Origin: Clostridia bacterium
GTDB taxonomy: Bacteria; Bacillota; Clostridia; TANB77; CAG-508
Direction of reading: 5' to 3'
DNA: 64,000 nucleotides
Assembly: GCA_017625035.1 (NCBI GenBank)
Contig: JAGALX010000041.1
Span: 1 to 64,000 of the forward strand
Every line of letters begins with the position of its first letter. The first letter of the stretch is position 1. Of the stretch, positions 46,954-55,699 are shown one piece after another. The notes beneath the pieces were generated by a model. That model saw nothing but the letters and a program-made list of their open reading frames with translations. It was not told where the DNA came from and ran no database searches. The position numbers were made by a program, and so were the translations under genes.

Positions 46954-47766
46954 TTAAATATTTATCCTCTTAAATACATTAGCAATAATCAAAGCCACAA
47001 TATATACAGCAACTATACATGCACCTGTTGGTAAATTTAAAAAGAATGAAACTAATATTCCAAATATAAAACATATTACAGAAATTAACACAGAAAGTAT
47101 TACCATACTTTTAAAACTATTTGTTAATTTTCTGGCAATTATAGCTGGAAAAACAATTAAACTTGATATTAATAAAGTACCCATCATTCTCATTCCTAGT
47201 ACTACAACTATTGCTGTTATTAATGATATTAAAAATTGATAAAAAGTTACACTGATTCCGCAAACCTTCGCATATTTTTCATCATATGTTATCATAAATA
47301 ATCTGTTATAGAAAAATACATATATTATTACTAAAATAATTGATAATACAATACTTACTATAACATCTCCTGTTGTCATAGATAAAATACTTCCAAACAT
47401 GTAATTATATACATCTATATTAAAACCTTTTGATAATGATGTTATTATTACGCCAAATGCGAGAGCTGCTGTTGATACAAGTGCTATTGTTACATCACCT
47501 GAAGATCCTTTTTTTTGACTTATTAACAATATTATAAATGATGCTACAATTACTATTGGAATTGCCACATACATTTCTGGTAAATTAAAAACTAATGCTA
47601 GTGATAAAGCTGCAAACCCTACTTCTCCTAAACCATGTCCTATCATTGAATAATTTTTTAATACTAATATTACACCTATTAATGCTGCACAAAATGATAT
47701 TGTTATACCGCAAATTATAGCTCTTTGCATAAATGGATAATTTAATAATTCTATTATTGTATTCAT
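46954..47766 (-). CDS. znuB: Zinc ABC transporter permease ZnuB
   Basis: 270 residues, seven to eight membrane segments. YPFMQRAIICGITISFCAALIGVILVLKNYSMIGHGLGEVGFAALS is the typical ABC-3 permease N-terminus, and MMGTLLISSLIVFPAIIARKL is the conserved late region. It carries Zn2+ (or Mn2+) into the cell. Last gene of zur-znuA-znuC-znuB. The zinc preference comes from the neighbouring His-rich ZnuA and Fur-family regulator. Confidence 0.92.
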   Translation of the reverse strand: MNTIIELLNYPFMQRAIICGITISFCAALIGVILVLKNYSMIGHGLGEVGFAALSLALVFNLPEMYVAIPIVIVASFIILLISQKKGSSGDVTIALVSTAALAFGVIITSLSKGFNIDVYNYMFGSILSMTTGDVIVSIVLSIILVIIYVFFYNRLFMITYDEKYAKVCGISVTFYQFLISLITAIVVVLGMRMMGTLLISSLIVFPAIIARKLTNSFKSMVILSVLISVICFIFGILVSFFLNLPTGACIVAVYIVALIIANVFKRINI

Positions 47767-47844
47767 TTTACTATTATTTCCCCCTATATTATTGATAATA
47801 TAATTTTATTGGATATGTTTTTAAAATTAAATTTAGCAATATAA

Positions 47845-48507
47845 TTATAATCCTTTCCAATCCTCAATTTTACCATCAAATTTGATTTTTGTGGCCATAC
47901 ATACAACTCTTACATCCATTGATTTAATTTCTTCTAAATCATGTGTTACCATTATTATTGTCATATTATTTTCTTTATGCAATTTCCCTAAAATGCTGTA
48001 TAGCTCTTTTGTAATATTAACATCTAAACCACTGCATGGCTCGTCCAAAATTATTAGCTCTGGCTCTCTTATAATGGCTCTTGCAAGCATTACTCTTTGG
48101 CGTTGCCCCCCTGATAAATTTCCAATTTGGCTATTTACTATTTCTTTTATTTCAAGCATGTTGCAAACGTTATCAAATAGTTCCCAATCTGTTTTTGTAT
48201 AAAAAGGTAATTTTTTATGTCTTTGTACACCAGTCATTATAATTTCTTTCGCAGTTGCAGGAAAATCTAAGTCTTTCATATTATTTTGAGCTAAATATGA
48301 AATTTTATCATCTGAAATATTTTTTATTATTTCACCTGAATCTTTTTTGTGAAGTCCTACCATTGTTTTTATTAAGGTACTTTTTCCAGATCCATTTTCT
48401 CCTACTAAACAAATATAGTCGCCTTTTTTTACTTGTATATTAATATCTTTTATAGCTTCATGTCCATCATAAGAAGCTGTTAAATTTTTTATTTCTAGTA
48501 TATTCAT
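47845..48507 (-). CDS. znuC: Zinc ABC transporter ATP-binding protein ZnuC
   Basis: 220 residues. Walker A GENGSGKST, signature NLSGGQRQRVMLARA, Walker B ELIILDEPCSGLD and the switch His in VTHDLEEI. It powers uptake through ZnuB. A diverged repeat remnant (48556-48605) lies between it and znuA but does not break the operon order. Confidence 0.93.
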   Translation of the reverse strand: MNILEIKNLTASYDGHEAIKDINIQVKKGDYICLVGENGSGKSTLIKTMVGLHKKDSGEIIKNISDDKISYLAQNNMKDLDFPATAKEIIMTGVQRHKKLPFYTKTDWELFDNVCNMLEIKEIVNSQIGNLSGGQRQRVMLARAIIREPELIILDEPCSGLDVNITKELYSILGKLHKENNMTIIMVTHDLEEIKSMDVRVVCMATKIKFDGKIEDWKGL

Positions 48508-48544
48508 TAATATAAATCTCCTTTTATTTAGATTTTTGTAGTTT

Positions 48545-48608
48545 GAGGACGAAGGAAAAGAGCGGGAAAAGGGGACGGTTCTGATTTCCCATCCGTCCTT
48601 AAGCCTCC
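48545..48608. repeat. Remnant of the GGGGACGGTTCT repeat in the znu operon
   Basis: GGGAAAAGGGGACGGTTCTGATTTCCC is the left-arm core of the family. The right arm is lost or reduced to GTCCTTAAGCCTCCGCC. Confidence 0.65.
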
Positions 48609-48611
48609 GCC

Positions 48612-49601
48612 TTAGCTTAAAGCTATTTTTAAGTTTTCTAAATTTTTTCTCATTAAACTTATGTAGGTTTCGCCTCTATCAATTTCTTCTTGTGATGCAT
48701 TATGAACTGTGTGAAGCACTAGTTTAATTGCTCCTGTTTCGGATGCAATTGTGTCTGCAATTTTTCCTGATGATTGCTCTTGGTAAAAAATTACAGGTAT
48801 ATCATTTTGTTTCATATAATCTATAACTTTTTTTACATTTGCAGCACTAGGCTCTGTATCTTCGCCACAAGATTGGTATGCACTTACATATTCTAAATTG
48901 TATTTTTTTACAAAATACATGTATGCAAATGTACCACCAAAAGCTATTTTGTTTTTTTCAGATTGTTTAATTGTGTTTTGTATGTCTGCGTCTAATAAAT
49001 TTATTTGCTCTATGTAATTTTTTGCATTTGCTTTATAGTATGCAGAATTTTGTGGGTCAATATTACATAGCTCATCTGTTATATTGTTTACCATTCCTAT
49101 GGCGTTTTCAGGATTTAGCCATATATGTGGGTCATATTCATGATTGTGCGATTCTGATTCGATTTTTTCATGATTGTCATTTTGTTCATCATCATGTTTT
49201 TCATGGTTATCATGCTCTTCGGAGTGCTGTTCTAAAGATATTAAGTTTATGTTTTTTGAACAGTCTAGTATTATAGTATTTGAATCTATGCCTGATGCTA
49301 TTTTATCAGACCATGGCTCCATATATGCTCCTGTGTATATGAATAAGTCGGATTTGTTTACATTTATTATGTCTTGTGGTGTTGGCTCATATGTATGTGT
49401 TTCTGTTCCTGGTGTTAATAGTAGTGTTACATCTACTTTATCTCCTCCGATTTGTTTGGCAAAATCATATTGTGGAAATAATGTTGCAACTATTTTTATT
49501 TTTTCGTTATTAGCTTCTTTTGGTTTTATATTGCTTATTCCTAGAATAATTAAGGAAAAAATAACAATTATTGTAATTAAAAATATTATTCCTTTTTTCA
49601 T
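48612..49601 (-). CDS. znuA: Zinc-binding lipoprotein/solute-binding protein ZnuA
   Basis: 329 residues of the cluster A-I metal-binding family. The N-terminal membrane segment lacks an evident lipobox Cys, so it may be anchored by the uncleaved segment. Metal ligands: GTETHTYEPTP, a His/Asp/Glu-rich loop (about residues 127-156, many H-x-x-H), DPHIWLNPENA and the late FYQEQSSGKIADTIA. The His-rich loop points to zinc rather than manganese. The start codon has a weak ribosome binding site and follows zur closely. Confidence 0.92.
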   Translation of the reverse strand: MKKGIIFLITIIVIFSLIILGISNIKPKEANNEKIKIVATLFPQYDFAKQIGGDKVDVTLLLTPGTETHTYEPTPQDIINVNKSDLFIYTGAYMEPWSDKIASGIDSNTIILDCSKNINLISLEQHSEEHDNHEKHDDEQNDNHEKIESESHNHEYDPHIWLNPENAIGMVNNITDELCNIDPQNSAYYKANAKNYIEQINLLDADIQNTIKQSEKNKIAFGGTFAYMYFVKKYNLEYVSAYQSCGEDTEPSAANVKKVIDYMKQNDIPVIFYQEQSSGKIADTIASETGAIKLVLHTVHNASQEEIDRGETYISLMRKNLENLKIALS

Positions 49602-49627
49602 TTTCTGTTATTGTATAATGTTTGAAA

Positions 49628-50053
49628 TTATACAAAATCTCCTTTCTTTAAACATTTGCTGCACGTTCCGTATAGTACAGTTTTACATATATCTAATTCA
49701 AAACCATGCTCTTTAAAAATATGATTTTGTAGTTCTGATATTTCTTCACAATTTAAATGTATAAGGTCTCCGCATTTTGTACACTTCATGTGATAATGAT
49801 TAGTGCAAGTTTCGTTATTTTCTATGTATTGAAAACATGCACTGCCTCGCTCTTGGTTTATGTATTTTCTTATTATATTTTCGCAAACTAAACTATCTAA
49901 GTATCTGTATACAGTTGATTTTCCTATTGGATTTCCAATACTTTTAAAATGTTTAATTATTTGTTCTGCTGTTATGTGCTCTTTTTTATTTTGTTTTAAA
50001 TAATTTAATAAATTTTCTCTTTGTGTTGTTTTATATTTTAATATTTTTTTCAT
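49628..50053 (-). CDS. zur: Fur-family repressor, probable Zur
   Basis: 141 residues. Winged HTH (ITAEQIIKHFKSIGNPIGKSTVYRYLDSL), metal site CFQYIENNETCTNHYHMKCTKCGDLIHLNCEEI and a second CxxC (CSKC) at the end for structural zinc. It is the first gene of the zinc operon, so Zur is preferred over PerR or Fur. The 7-1-7 palindrome at its own promoter is the likely operator. Confidence 0.88.
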   Translation of the reverse strand: MKKILKYKTTQRENLLNYLKQNKKEHITAEQIIKHFKSIGNPIGKSTVYRYLDSLVCENIIRKYINQERGSACFQYIENNETCTNHYHMKCTKCGDLIHLNCEEISELQNHIFKEHGFELDICKTVLYGTCSKCLKKGDFV

Positions 50054-50075
50054 GACAAATTCCTTTGCTTTAATT

Positions 50076-50118
50076 TGAAACTGAGTTTCATTTTAGCATT
50101 TATGTACTTTATTGTCAA
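50076..50118 (-). promoter_or_regulatory. zur promoter with 7-1-7 palindromic operator
   Basis: TTGACA (50113-50118) and TAAAAT (50090-50095) are separated by 17 nt. The perfect 7-1-7 dyad TGAAACTnAGTTTCA (50076-50090) begins at the -10 and covers the start point. The 7-1-7 form is what Fur-family dimers bind. Confidence 0.7.
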
Positions 50119-50123
50119 GAGCT

Positions 50124-50158
50124 AAAAAGAAAAGAGATTTTGTCTCTTTTCTTTTTGG
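50124..50158 (-). terminator. Terminator after the 903-aa surface-protein gene
   Basis: AAAAAGAAAAGAGA and TCTCTTTTCTTTTT are perfect inverse copies with a 5-nt loop, just upstream of the zur promoter. Confidence 0.8.
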
Positions 50159-50172
50159 CTTTAAACATTAAT

Positions 50173-52884
50173 TTATTCTTTTTCTAGTTTAGCACAATGC
50201 CATGTGATACTTTCTTTTGTTTCTGTTGAATATACTATTTTATAACCCTCTTTGCATGTAGTTGTATCAGCAGATATTAAACTTTCTTGTTTTGCATAAA
50301 GTATTCCACCGCTAAAGTCTAAAGTAACACATCTAACCGCTTTAGTATCTTCACCAGCAGTTGTTATTGTTCCTCCTGATATATTAACAGTTCCATTACT
50401 GATTATACTAATAGTTTTTTCAGAAACTATTGTTCCCCCTGAAATATTTACCAATCCTTCTCCTTGGCTATTATCAATTATTGATCCTTTTGATTCTCCT
50501 GCTATTTTTTCGCCTGTATATTCAATATTTCCTCCACTTACATTTACTATTCCTTTATCTGAATTGTAAATTATTTTTGCCGTAGACGATGTTATAGTTC
50601 CACCTCTTACTTCTATTATTCCAGTTCCTATATCTTTCTCTTCAAGAGCAGAATTGTATATAACAGCATTCTTTCCTGCGTTTTTAATAGTTCCACCTGT
50701 TATAAGAATTTTTCCTGGATTTTCCTCTGTAGTAACATTCAATATTGTTGGATATGATTCTGTACTTTGGCAATTTATATCACCATTTTCTATATATACT
50801 AATCCAGTTGATGTTATTGCATTTATTATTGCCCCACGCTCTGTTGTTTTTATTGTTGTATCTCCTGTTATTTTTATTGCAGGTGTTGTTTCTGTATTTA
50901 AACTACTATTATTACGCATAGCATAATTTGTTGTGCTTATTGTTCCTCCTGATATTGTTACATTTCCTGTACCATCATTATTTATTCCCCTATAACTTGA
51001 CTCTAATGTTCCTGCACTCATTTCAAAAGTTCCACTATTATTTATTACATAATAATCTGTAGTTGATTTATTTGATATTGTTGTGTTAGTATTTTTAACT
51101 AATTTTCCTGTATTTTCAATTGTATTTGCACCATAACCTATTAATGTTCCTGATGTTCCTGATATTGTTAATGTTCCATTATTTGTTAAAGTGCTATTAT
51201 ATAAAGCTACTGCTTTCCCATTTAAATTAAATGTTATATTTTGGTTGTTTTTTATAGTTGCATTTTCCTCAACAACTGCATTTTTTCTTACTTTTATTGT
51301 TGATGCATTTGTTCCTGCTGCTTCAACTGTTTCTGCTAATGTTGCATAATTTTTCCATGTTTTTCCTTCATCTGTTGATAATGAAAAATTATCTTGATTT
51401 GCATATATACTTTCATAAATTAATGTTCCATTTAAGTAATCTTCTGCTTTTTCACCTGTTTCTTTATCAATAATACGTCCATCAAGCCCTAATACCTTAT
51501 ATTTCATTCTTGCTATATCAAATGCATTTATTGCTGGTAAACCATCTCGTCCTAAAAGAGGATTTCCATTATCATCAGTTTGATATTTTATATTTGCAGC
51601 TAATCTTTGTTCTTCTGTTAATGGTTTTGTTTCTATTTCTTCATTCTTTAATAAAAACTGTTTAATTCTTAATACATCTGAAGCCTCACATATTGTTCCA
51701 TTACCATTAACATCTCCAAATAATACAATTGTATATTCTTCATTGTTCGAATCTTTTAATATATCTCCTGTTTTTAATTGTATATCACTTTTATCTTCAC
51801 CATTAATTTTTGATATTTCTATCGAATTATCTGAAAATAGTTTTTCTAAATCATTAAACATTAATTTATCTCTATTTGTATCTTTTTCTCTGTAAAATTC
51901 ACTTCTTGGACTTACTGCTATTATAAGTTTATCTTTTATTAAATCATCAAAAATTCCTGCATCTATTCTGTCATTTGCATAGTCTATTTTATGATTTACT
52001 GTAATTGTTGAAGCATTTGATGCATGCGTTGCTACTGATACTGTTATTAATATTGGTAACATTACAAATAATTTATTGAATTTTTTATATTTTAAGCTTA
52101 CTATTACAGATGCAATTGCCATTGCTAATGCTATTATTAATAAGAACTTATTTTCACCGGCCTTAGCATGATCTTTATCTGCTGCTGAACTACTATTTTG
52201 TGTTGTTACTGCTTTTTTAGTTACAGTTACTTTTACTTGAGCTGTTTTTCCTAATTCATCTGTTACTGTTATTGTAGCTGTTCCTGCTGATTTTGCTGTT
52301 ATTTTTCCATTGTTATCTACTGCTACTATATTTTCATTGCTTGATTTCCATGTTATAGTTCCATTTCCTGTTACTGTTAATGTTTCTGATTCACCTTCTG
52401 TTAATGTAACTTCTGTTTTATTTAATTTTAACTCATTACTTGGGTTTATTGTTATATTTAATGGTATGTTTTCAAGGGTTTCTTCTGTACCATCAGCTTG
52501 TACTGTCGCTGTATCTGCAATTACTATTTTAGCAACAGTTTCTTTAGTAACATTTTTTGCAGTTGCATTTATTACTATTTCGTTTATTCCAACTGTATCT
52601 CCATTTTTTTCATAAATCCAAGATGCAGTACCTTTTGTATATTTTCCAGCTACTGCTAAATCAGCACTTGAATCTTCAATACTTATTAAATCTGAATCAT
52701 AGTCTATATAGCCATTTGCTACTATTAAATTTTTATCAAATTTCATTTTAATTTGAAAATTTTGCCCTGCTGTTACTGTTGTTGGTGTTTCTGTTGTAGA
52801 AATAGTTAGTGCTTCTGATTTTGTCATTGTTAATATTGCTATTATAATAATCGCAAATATTAATATCGATTTTTTTATTTTCAT
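50173..52884 (-). CDS. Cohesin/Big_2/dockerin-like/beta-helix surface protein with central membrane hairpin
   Basis: 903 residues. Signal segment 1-25. Cohesin-like domain about 27-148 (TVTAGQNFQIKMKFDKNL, GYIDYDSDLI). Big_2 domain about 151-223 (VTWKSSN-type core, ITAKSAGTATITV). Then AKAGEN (240-245) and two membrane segments (about 246-265 and 272-289) joined by KYKKFNK, the second ending like a signal peptide at ASNA. A dockerin-like segment follows (about 386-470: FGDVNGNGTICEASDVLRIKQFLL and AINAFDIARMKYKV). The long C-terminal part (540-880) has repeated ISGGTI/NISGG strands, a pectin-lyase-like beta helix. Third gene of the cluster. It looks like two secreted proteins fused. Confidence 0.75.
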   Translation of the reverse strand: MKIKKSILIFAIIIIAILTMTKSEALTISTTETPTTVTAGQNFQIKMKFDKNLIVANGYIDYDSDLISIEDSSADLAVAGKYTKGTASWIYEKNGDTVGINEIVINATAKNVTKETVAKIVIADTATVQADGTEETLENIPLNITINPSNELKLNKTEVTLTEGESETLTVTGNGTITWKSSNENIVAVDNNGKITAKSAGTATITVTDELGKTAQVKVTVTKKAVTTQNSSSAADKDHAKAGENKFLLIIALAMAIASVIVSLKYKKFNKLFVMLPILITVSVATHASNASTITVNHKIDYANDRIDAGIFDDLIKDKLIIAVSPRSEFYREKDTNRDKLMFNDLEKLFSDNSIEISKINGEDKSDIQLKTGDILKDSNNEEYTIVLFGDVNGNGTICEASDVLRIKQFLLKNEEIETKPLTEEQRLAANIKYQTDDNGNPLLGRDGLPAINAFDIARMKYKVLGLDGRIIDKETGEKAEDYLNGTLIYESIYANQDNFSLSTDEGKTWKNYATLAETVEAAGTNASTIKVRKNAVVEENATIKNNQNITFNLNGKAVALYNSTLTNNGTLTISGTSGTLIGYGANTIENTGKLVKNTNTTISNKSTTDYYVINNSGTFEMSAGTLESSYRGINNDGTGNVTISGGTISTTNYAMRNNSSLNTETTPAIKITGDTTIKTTERGAIINAITSTGLVYIENGDINCQSTESYPTILNVTTEENPGKILITGGTIKNAGKNAVIYNSALEEKDIGTGIIEVRGGTITSSTAKIIYNSDKGIVNVSGGNIEYTGEKIAGESKGSIIDNSQGEGLVNISGGTIVSEKTISIISNGTVNISGGTITTAGEDTKAVRCVTLDFSGGILYAKQESLISADTTTCKEGYKIVYSTETKESITWHCAKLEKE

Positions 52885-52991
52885 ATTTTTTCCTCCTTAC
52901 GTATCTTTAAATCAAAATATAACTTCAATTTTGTTTTATAAAAATATTATTTTATTTACAGTTTTACTTGTTATTATATTTGACTTTTTAA

Positions 52992-54494
52992 CTATCGTAT
53001 TCTACTTTTCTTTCTGAAAATTACAGATGCTACAATTAAAGTTATTATTGCTAATATTATTAATGTATCGGCAGTGTTTTCTCCTGCTTGAGGTGTAGCT
53101 TCATTTGCTGATGAACTTGAATTTCCAGTGTTTGATTGTGCACCATTTGATTGAGTAATGTTTGTATTTATAGAATTTTGTTTGTTTGCATTTGAACCAG
53201 TATTACCAGTTGCATTTCCTGTATTATTTGAACCTGCATTTCCATTATTATTGTTTCCATCATCAATTCCATCATTTGATGCCAACTTACTTACCGTAAC
53301 TGAAACTGTTGCTAAATTTCCATTTGCATCTTTTGCAGTAATAGTTGCTATTCCTTCTGCTATGGCTGTTATTTTTCCATTTTCTACCGTTGCTACTGAT
53401 GTATTATCTGAACTCCATGTTACTTCTACACCATTTGTTACTGTAATTTGTTGTGATTGACCAATATTTAATTTGACTTCATTTTCGCTTAATTTTGGTG
53501 ATATTATTTCTTCTATTATATCATTATTTGTTACTGTTACTTTTGCTGTTGCTGTTTTTTCATTACCTGTCGCAATAATATTTGCTGTTCCTTCTGCTAT
53601 AGCTGTTATTTTTCCATTTTCTACTGTTGCTACTGATGTATTATCTGAACTCCATGTTACCTCTACACCATTTGTTACACTAATATCTTTTGTTTCTCCT
53701 ATTTTTAGTGGTATTTCGCTTTCACTTAAAATTGGAGCTGGTGCTTCTTCTTGTATGTTATTTTTTACTGTTACTTTAACTGTTGCTGTTTTTTCATTAC
53801 CTGTTGCAGTAATAATTGCTGTTCCTTCTGCTATGGCTGTTATTTTTCCATTTTCTACTGTTGCTACTGATGTATTATCTGAACTCCATGTTACCTCTAC
53901 ACCATTTGTTATACTAATATCTTTTGTTTCTCCTATTTTTAACGAAATTTCACTTTCGCTTAACTCTGGATCTGGTTTTTCTTCTACTTGTTTTTCTGTT
54001 ACCTCTATATTAGCTGATAACTTTGAACCCGATTCTATACTACTGTATGATAAGTTTGTATTGTTCTTATCTGCTAATACAATTCCAAAATCATTGTTGT
54101 TTTCTATTTCGATAGTTCCTTTTCCAGCATTTTTTGCTTTAAATCTAAACGCAACACTATCTATTGCAGAATTATCAGTTCCAGTTGTAAAGTCCATGCT
54201 ATTATAAAATACAGCTATAGTTCCATCTTGGTATTTATTTGAAACTAAATACTGATTGCTTGTTAAACATGATACATATTCGAATTTTTCTTTGTCGTAA
54301 TTTACATAAAAAGTCATTATTGAAGCTTGCGCATCATTTAACTTAAAAGTCACATCGAATGTATTTCCTGACTCGACTGATGTTTGTGTAGCAGATAACT
54401 GGGCAGTAGCTCCATTTGTATTATTACTTATTATCATTACAACAATTAATATGGCAACCAGTATAATACATATTATCTTACCTGTTTTTTTCAT
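52992..54494 (-). CDS. Cohesin-like surface protein with three Big_2 domains
   Basis: 500 residues from the ATG with GGAGG 7-8 nt upstream (a longer frame adds 21 residues). Signal segment about 5-27. Cohesin-like domain about 30-165 (SVESGNTFDVTFKLND, MTFYVNYDKEKFEYV). Three Big_2 repeats, each with GVEVTWSSDNTSVATVENG and KITAIAEGTA, are nearly identical. Then an Asn/Gly/Ser-rich spacer, PQAGEN, a membrane segment and RKKSRIR. The end resembles a sortase signal with AGE replacing TGE. Extracellular, adhesive or scaffolding by domain content. Confidence 0.78.
   Translation of the reverse strand: MKKTGKIICIILVAILIVVMIISNNTNGATAQLSATQTSVESGNTFDVTFKLNDAQASIMTFYVNYDKEKFEYVSCLTSNQYLVSNKYQDGTIAVFYNSMDFTTGTDNSAIDSVAFRFKAKNAGKGTIEIENNNDFGIVLADKNNTNLSYSSIESGSKLSANIEVTEKQVEEKPDPELSESEISLKIGETKDISITNGVEVTWSSDNTSVATVENGKITAIAEGTAIITATGNEKTATVKVTVKNNIQEEAPAPILSESEIPLKIGETKDISVTNGVEVTWSSDNTSVATVENGKITAIAEGTANIIATGNEKTATAKVTVTNNDIIEEIISPKLSENEVKLNIGQSQQITVTNGVEVTWSSDNTSVATVENGKITAIAEGIATITAKDANGNLATVSVTVSKLASNDGIDDGNNNNGNAGSNNTGNATGNTGSNANKQNSINTNITQSNGAQSNTGNSSSSANEATPQAGENTADTLIILAIITLIVASVIFRKKSRIR
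53350..53945. repeat. Three near-identical DNA repeats encoding Big_2 domains
   Basis: The stretch encoding VTWSSDNTSVATVENGKITA recurs with a period of about 235 nt (near 53375, 53611 and 53846) and only scattered base changes. The sameness at DNA level suggests recent duplication or gene conversion. Confidence 0.8.
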
Positions 54495-54695
54495 ACTTTT
54501 CCTCCTTTGTTTTTCATTTTTTCCTCCTATGTGTATATTTGATAGTGTTTTTTGCATTTTTTAATACTTTACACTATCTGCATATTATATACATTAATTT
54601 TATATCTAATTATGACCTTTTTCAATATTAATAGACAAATGTAATGTAAATGTAATATGCTTGTAATATTATTGTAATATTATTTTTTTATATTT

Positions 54696-55250
54696 TTACT
54701 TTTTGTTTTTTAATATTATAATAGCGACAAGAACTATTGCAATAAATCCTATTAAAATAACTTTATTATTTTTTTTATTATTTACATTAATTGTTGTATT
54801 TCCTTGTGTATTATTCGTATCATATTCAGCTCCATCTACTCCTACAAATGCAAAATCTTCAAATTTTATTTGTGAAGCTCCATTTTCTTTTATTTTAAAT
54901 GTAAATTCTAAATTTTTTGTTCCAAATTTTTCTGAGTTTTCATTAACTTCTTCTGATACAAATAAATTTTCTTCATTTAAATATACCCATGCAACAGTCC
55001 CTTCTTCTGTAACTGCTGTTTCTAAATATTGTTGACTAGATTTCACAAATTCTACTTTTGATGAATCGTACTGTATATAACCATTTGCTATACTTATATA
55101 TTCATCTAAAGATACATTTACACTAAATTCTTCTCCTTTCTTTGCAGATACATCATTCATTGTAATAGTAAATGCATTTGTAAAGTTTTTTAATGTAAGC
55201 ATTATAAAACTAATTAATATTACAAAAATAATTTTTTTAATTTTCATCAT
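54696..55250 (-). CDS. Small cohesin-like membrane-anchored surface protein
   Basis: 184 residues. Signal segment about 4-25, one cohesin-like domain about 28-152 (DVSAKKGEEFSVNVSLDE, NGYIQYDSSKVEFV, FEDFAFVGVDG), an Asn-rich linker and a C-terminal membrane segment ending KNKK. No AGE motif, unlike its two neighbours. First of the three-gene cluster with a promoter upstream. The second Met has better ribosome-binding-site spacing and may be the true start (55247). Confidence 0.78.
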   Translation of the reverse strand: MMKIKKIIFVILISFIMLTLKNFTNAFTITMNDVSAKKGEEFSVNVSLDEYISIANGYIQYDSSKVEFVKSSQQYLETAVTEEGTVAWVYLNEENLFVSEEVNENSEKFGTKNLEFTFKIKENGASQIKFEDFAFVGVDGAEYDTNNTQGNTTINVNNKKNNKVILIGFIAIVLVAIIILKNKK

Positions 55251-55298
55251 TTTTCCTCCTTTTAAATTTTGTTAATTAATAATTTATAATTGTTTTTT

Positions 55299-55327
55299 AT
55301 AATAGTATAAAAAAAATTATATTTCAA
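55299..55327 (-). promoter_or_regulatory. Promoter of the cohesin-like gene cluster
   Basis: TTGAAA and TATTAT are separated by 17 nt, about 45 nt before the first gene. Confidence 0.5.
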
Positions 55328-55330
55328 TAT

Positions 55331-55372
55331 AAAAATCGAATTTGAAAAATTATTTTTTCAAATTCGATTTTT
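55331..55372. terminator. Strong hairpin after the 34-aa gene
   Basis: AAAAATCGAATTTGAAAAA and TTTTTCAAATTCGATTTTT are inverse copies around a 4-nt loop. Confidence 0.8.
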
Positions 55373-55385
55373 AATTTCTAATATT

Positions 55386-55490
55386 TTACATTGTATTTTT
55401 TTCTCGATTCTCTCGATTATTTAATATAATTGAATACAAAATTAAAGATACATTTGCACCTATTATAAATCCAATAAAAAAATTTATCAA
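55386..55490 (-). CDS. Very small membrane protein (34 aa), DUF3789-like
   Basis: A TTG start at 55490 has AAGGAG 6-7 nt upstream. The product INFFIGFIIGANVSLILYSI then a charged tail (NNRENREKN) is one membrane segment plus a short cytoplasmic end. Size and the GFxxGANV pattern recall DUF3789 proteins, common but uncharacterised in Firmicutes and their mobile elements. A strong terminator follows, supporting a real gene. Confidence 0.55.
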   Translation of the reverse strand: MINFFIGFIIGANVSLILYSIILNNRENREKNTM

Positions 55491-55629
55491 AATTATTCTC
55501 CTTACAAGATTTATTTAGGTTTTTGTAAGGTTTTACCTATAAACCTTTATAGTATTTTGTTTATAATAATTTGATTTGTGTTATATGAATTTAAGTTTAA
55601 TTTGTGCTATAAAAAGCTCTTTTATTCAA

Positions 55630-55662
55630 AAAAATGTAGTAACACTAAATTACTACACTTTT
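55630..55662 (-). terminator. Terminator after the 229-aa gene
   Basis: GTGTAGTAA and TTACTACA flank a short loop, followed by TTTTTTT on the minus strand. Confidence 0.75.
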
Positions 55663-55699
55663 TATATAACTTTTACTAGATTCTGTATTTTTATAAATT

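Noticed and set aside
53473-54207. 244-codon plus-strand ORF opposite the Big_2 gene
   Set aside because: It is antisense to three near-identical repeats whose composition keeps the reverse frame open. It lacks a ribosome binding site and shows low-complexity Val/Ser/Phe content.
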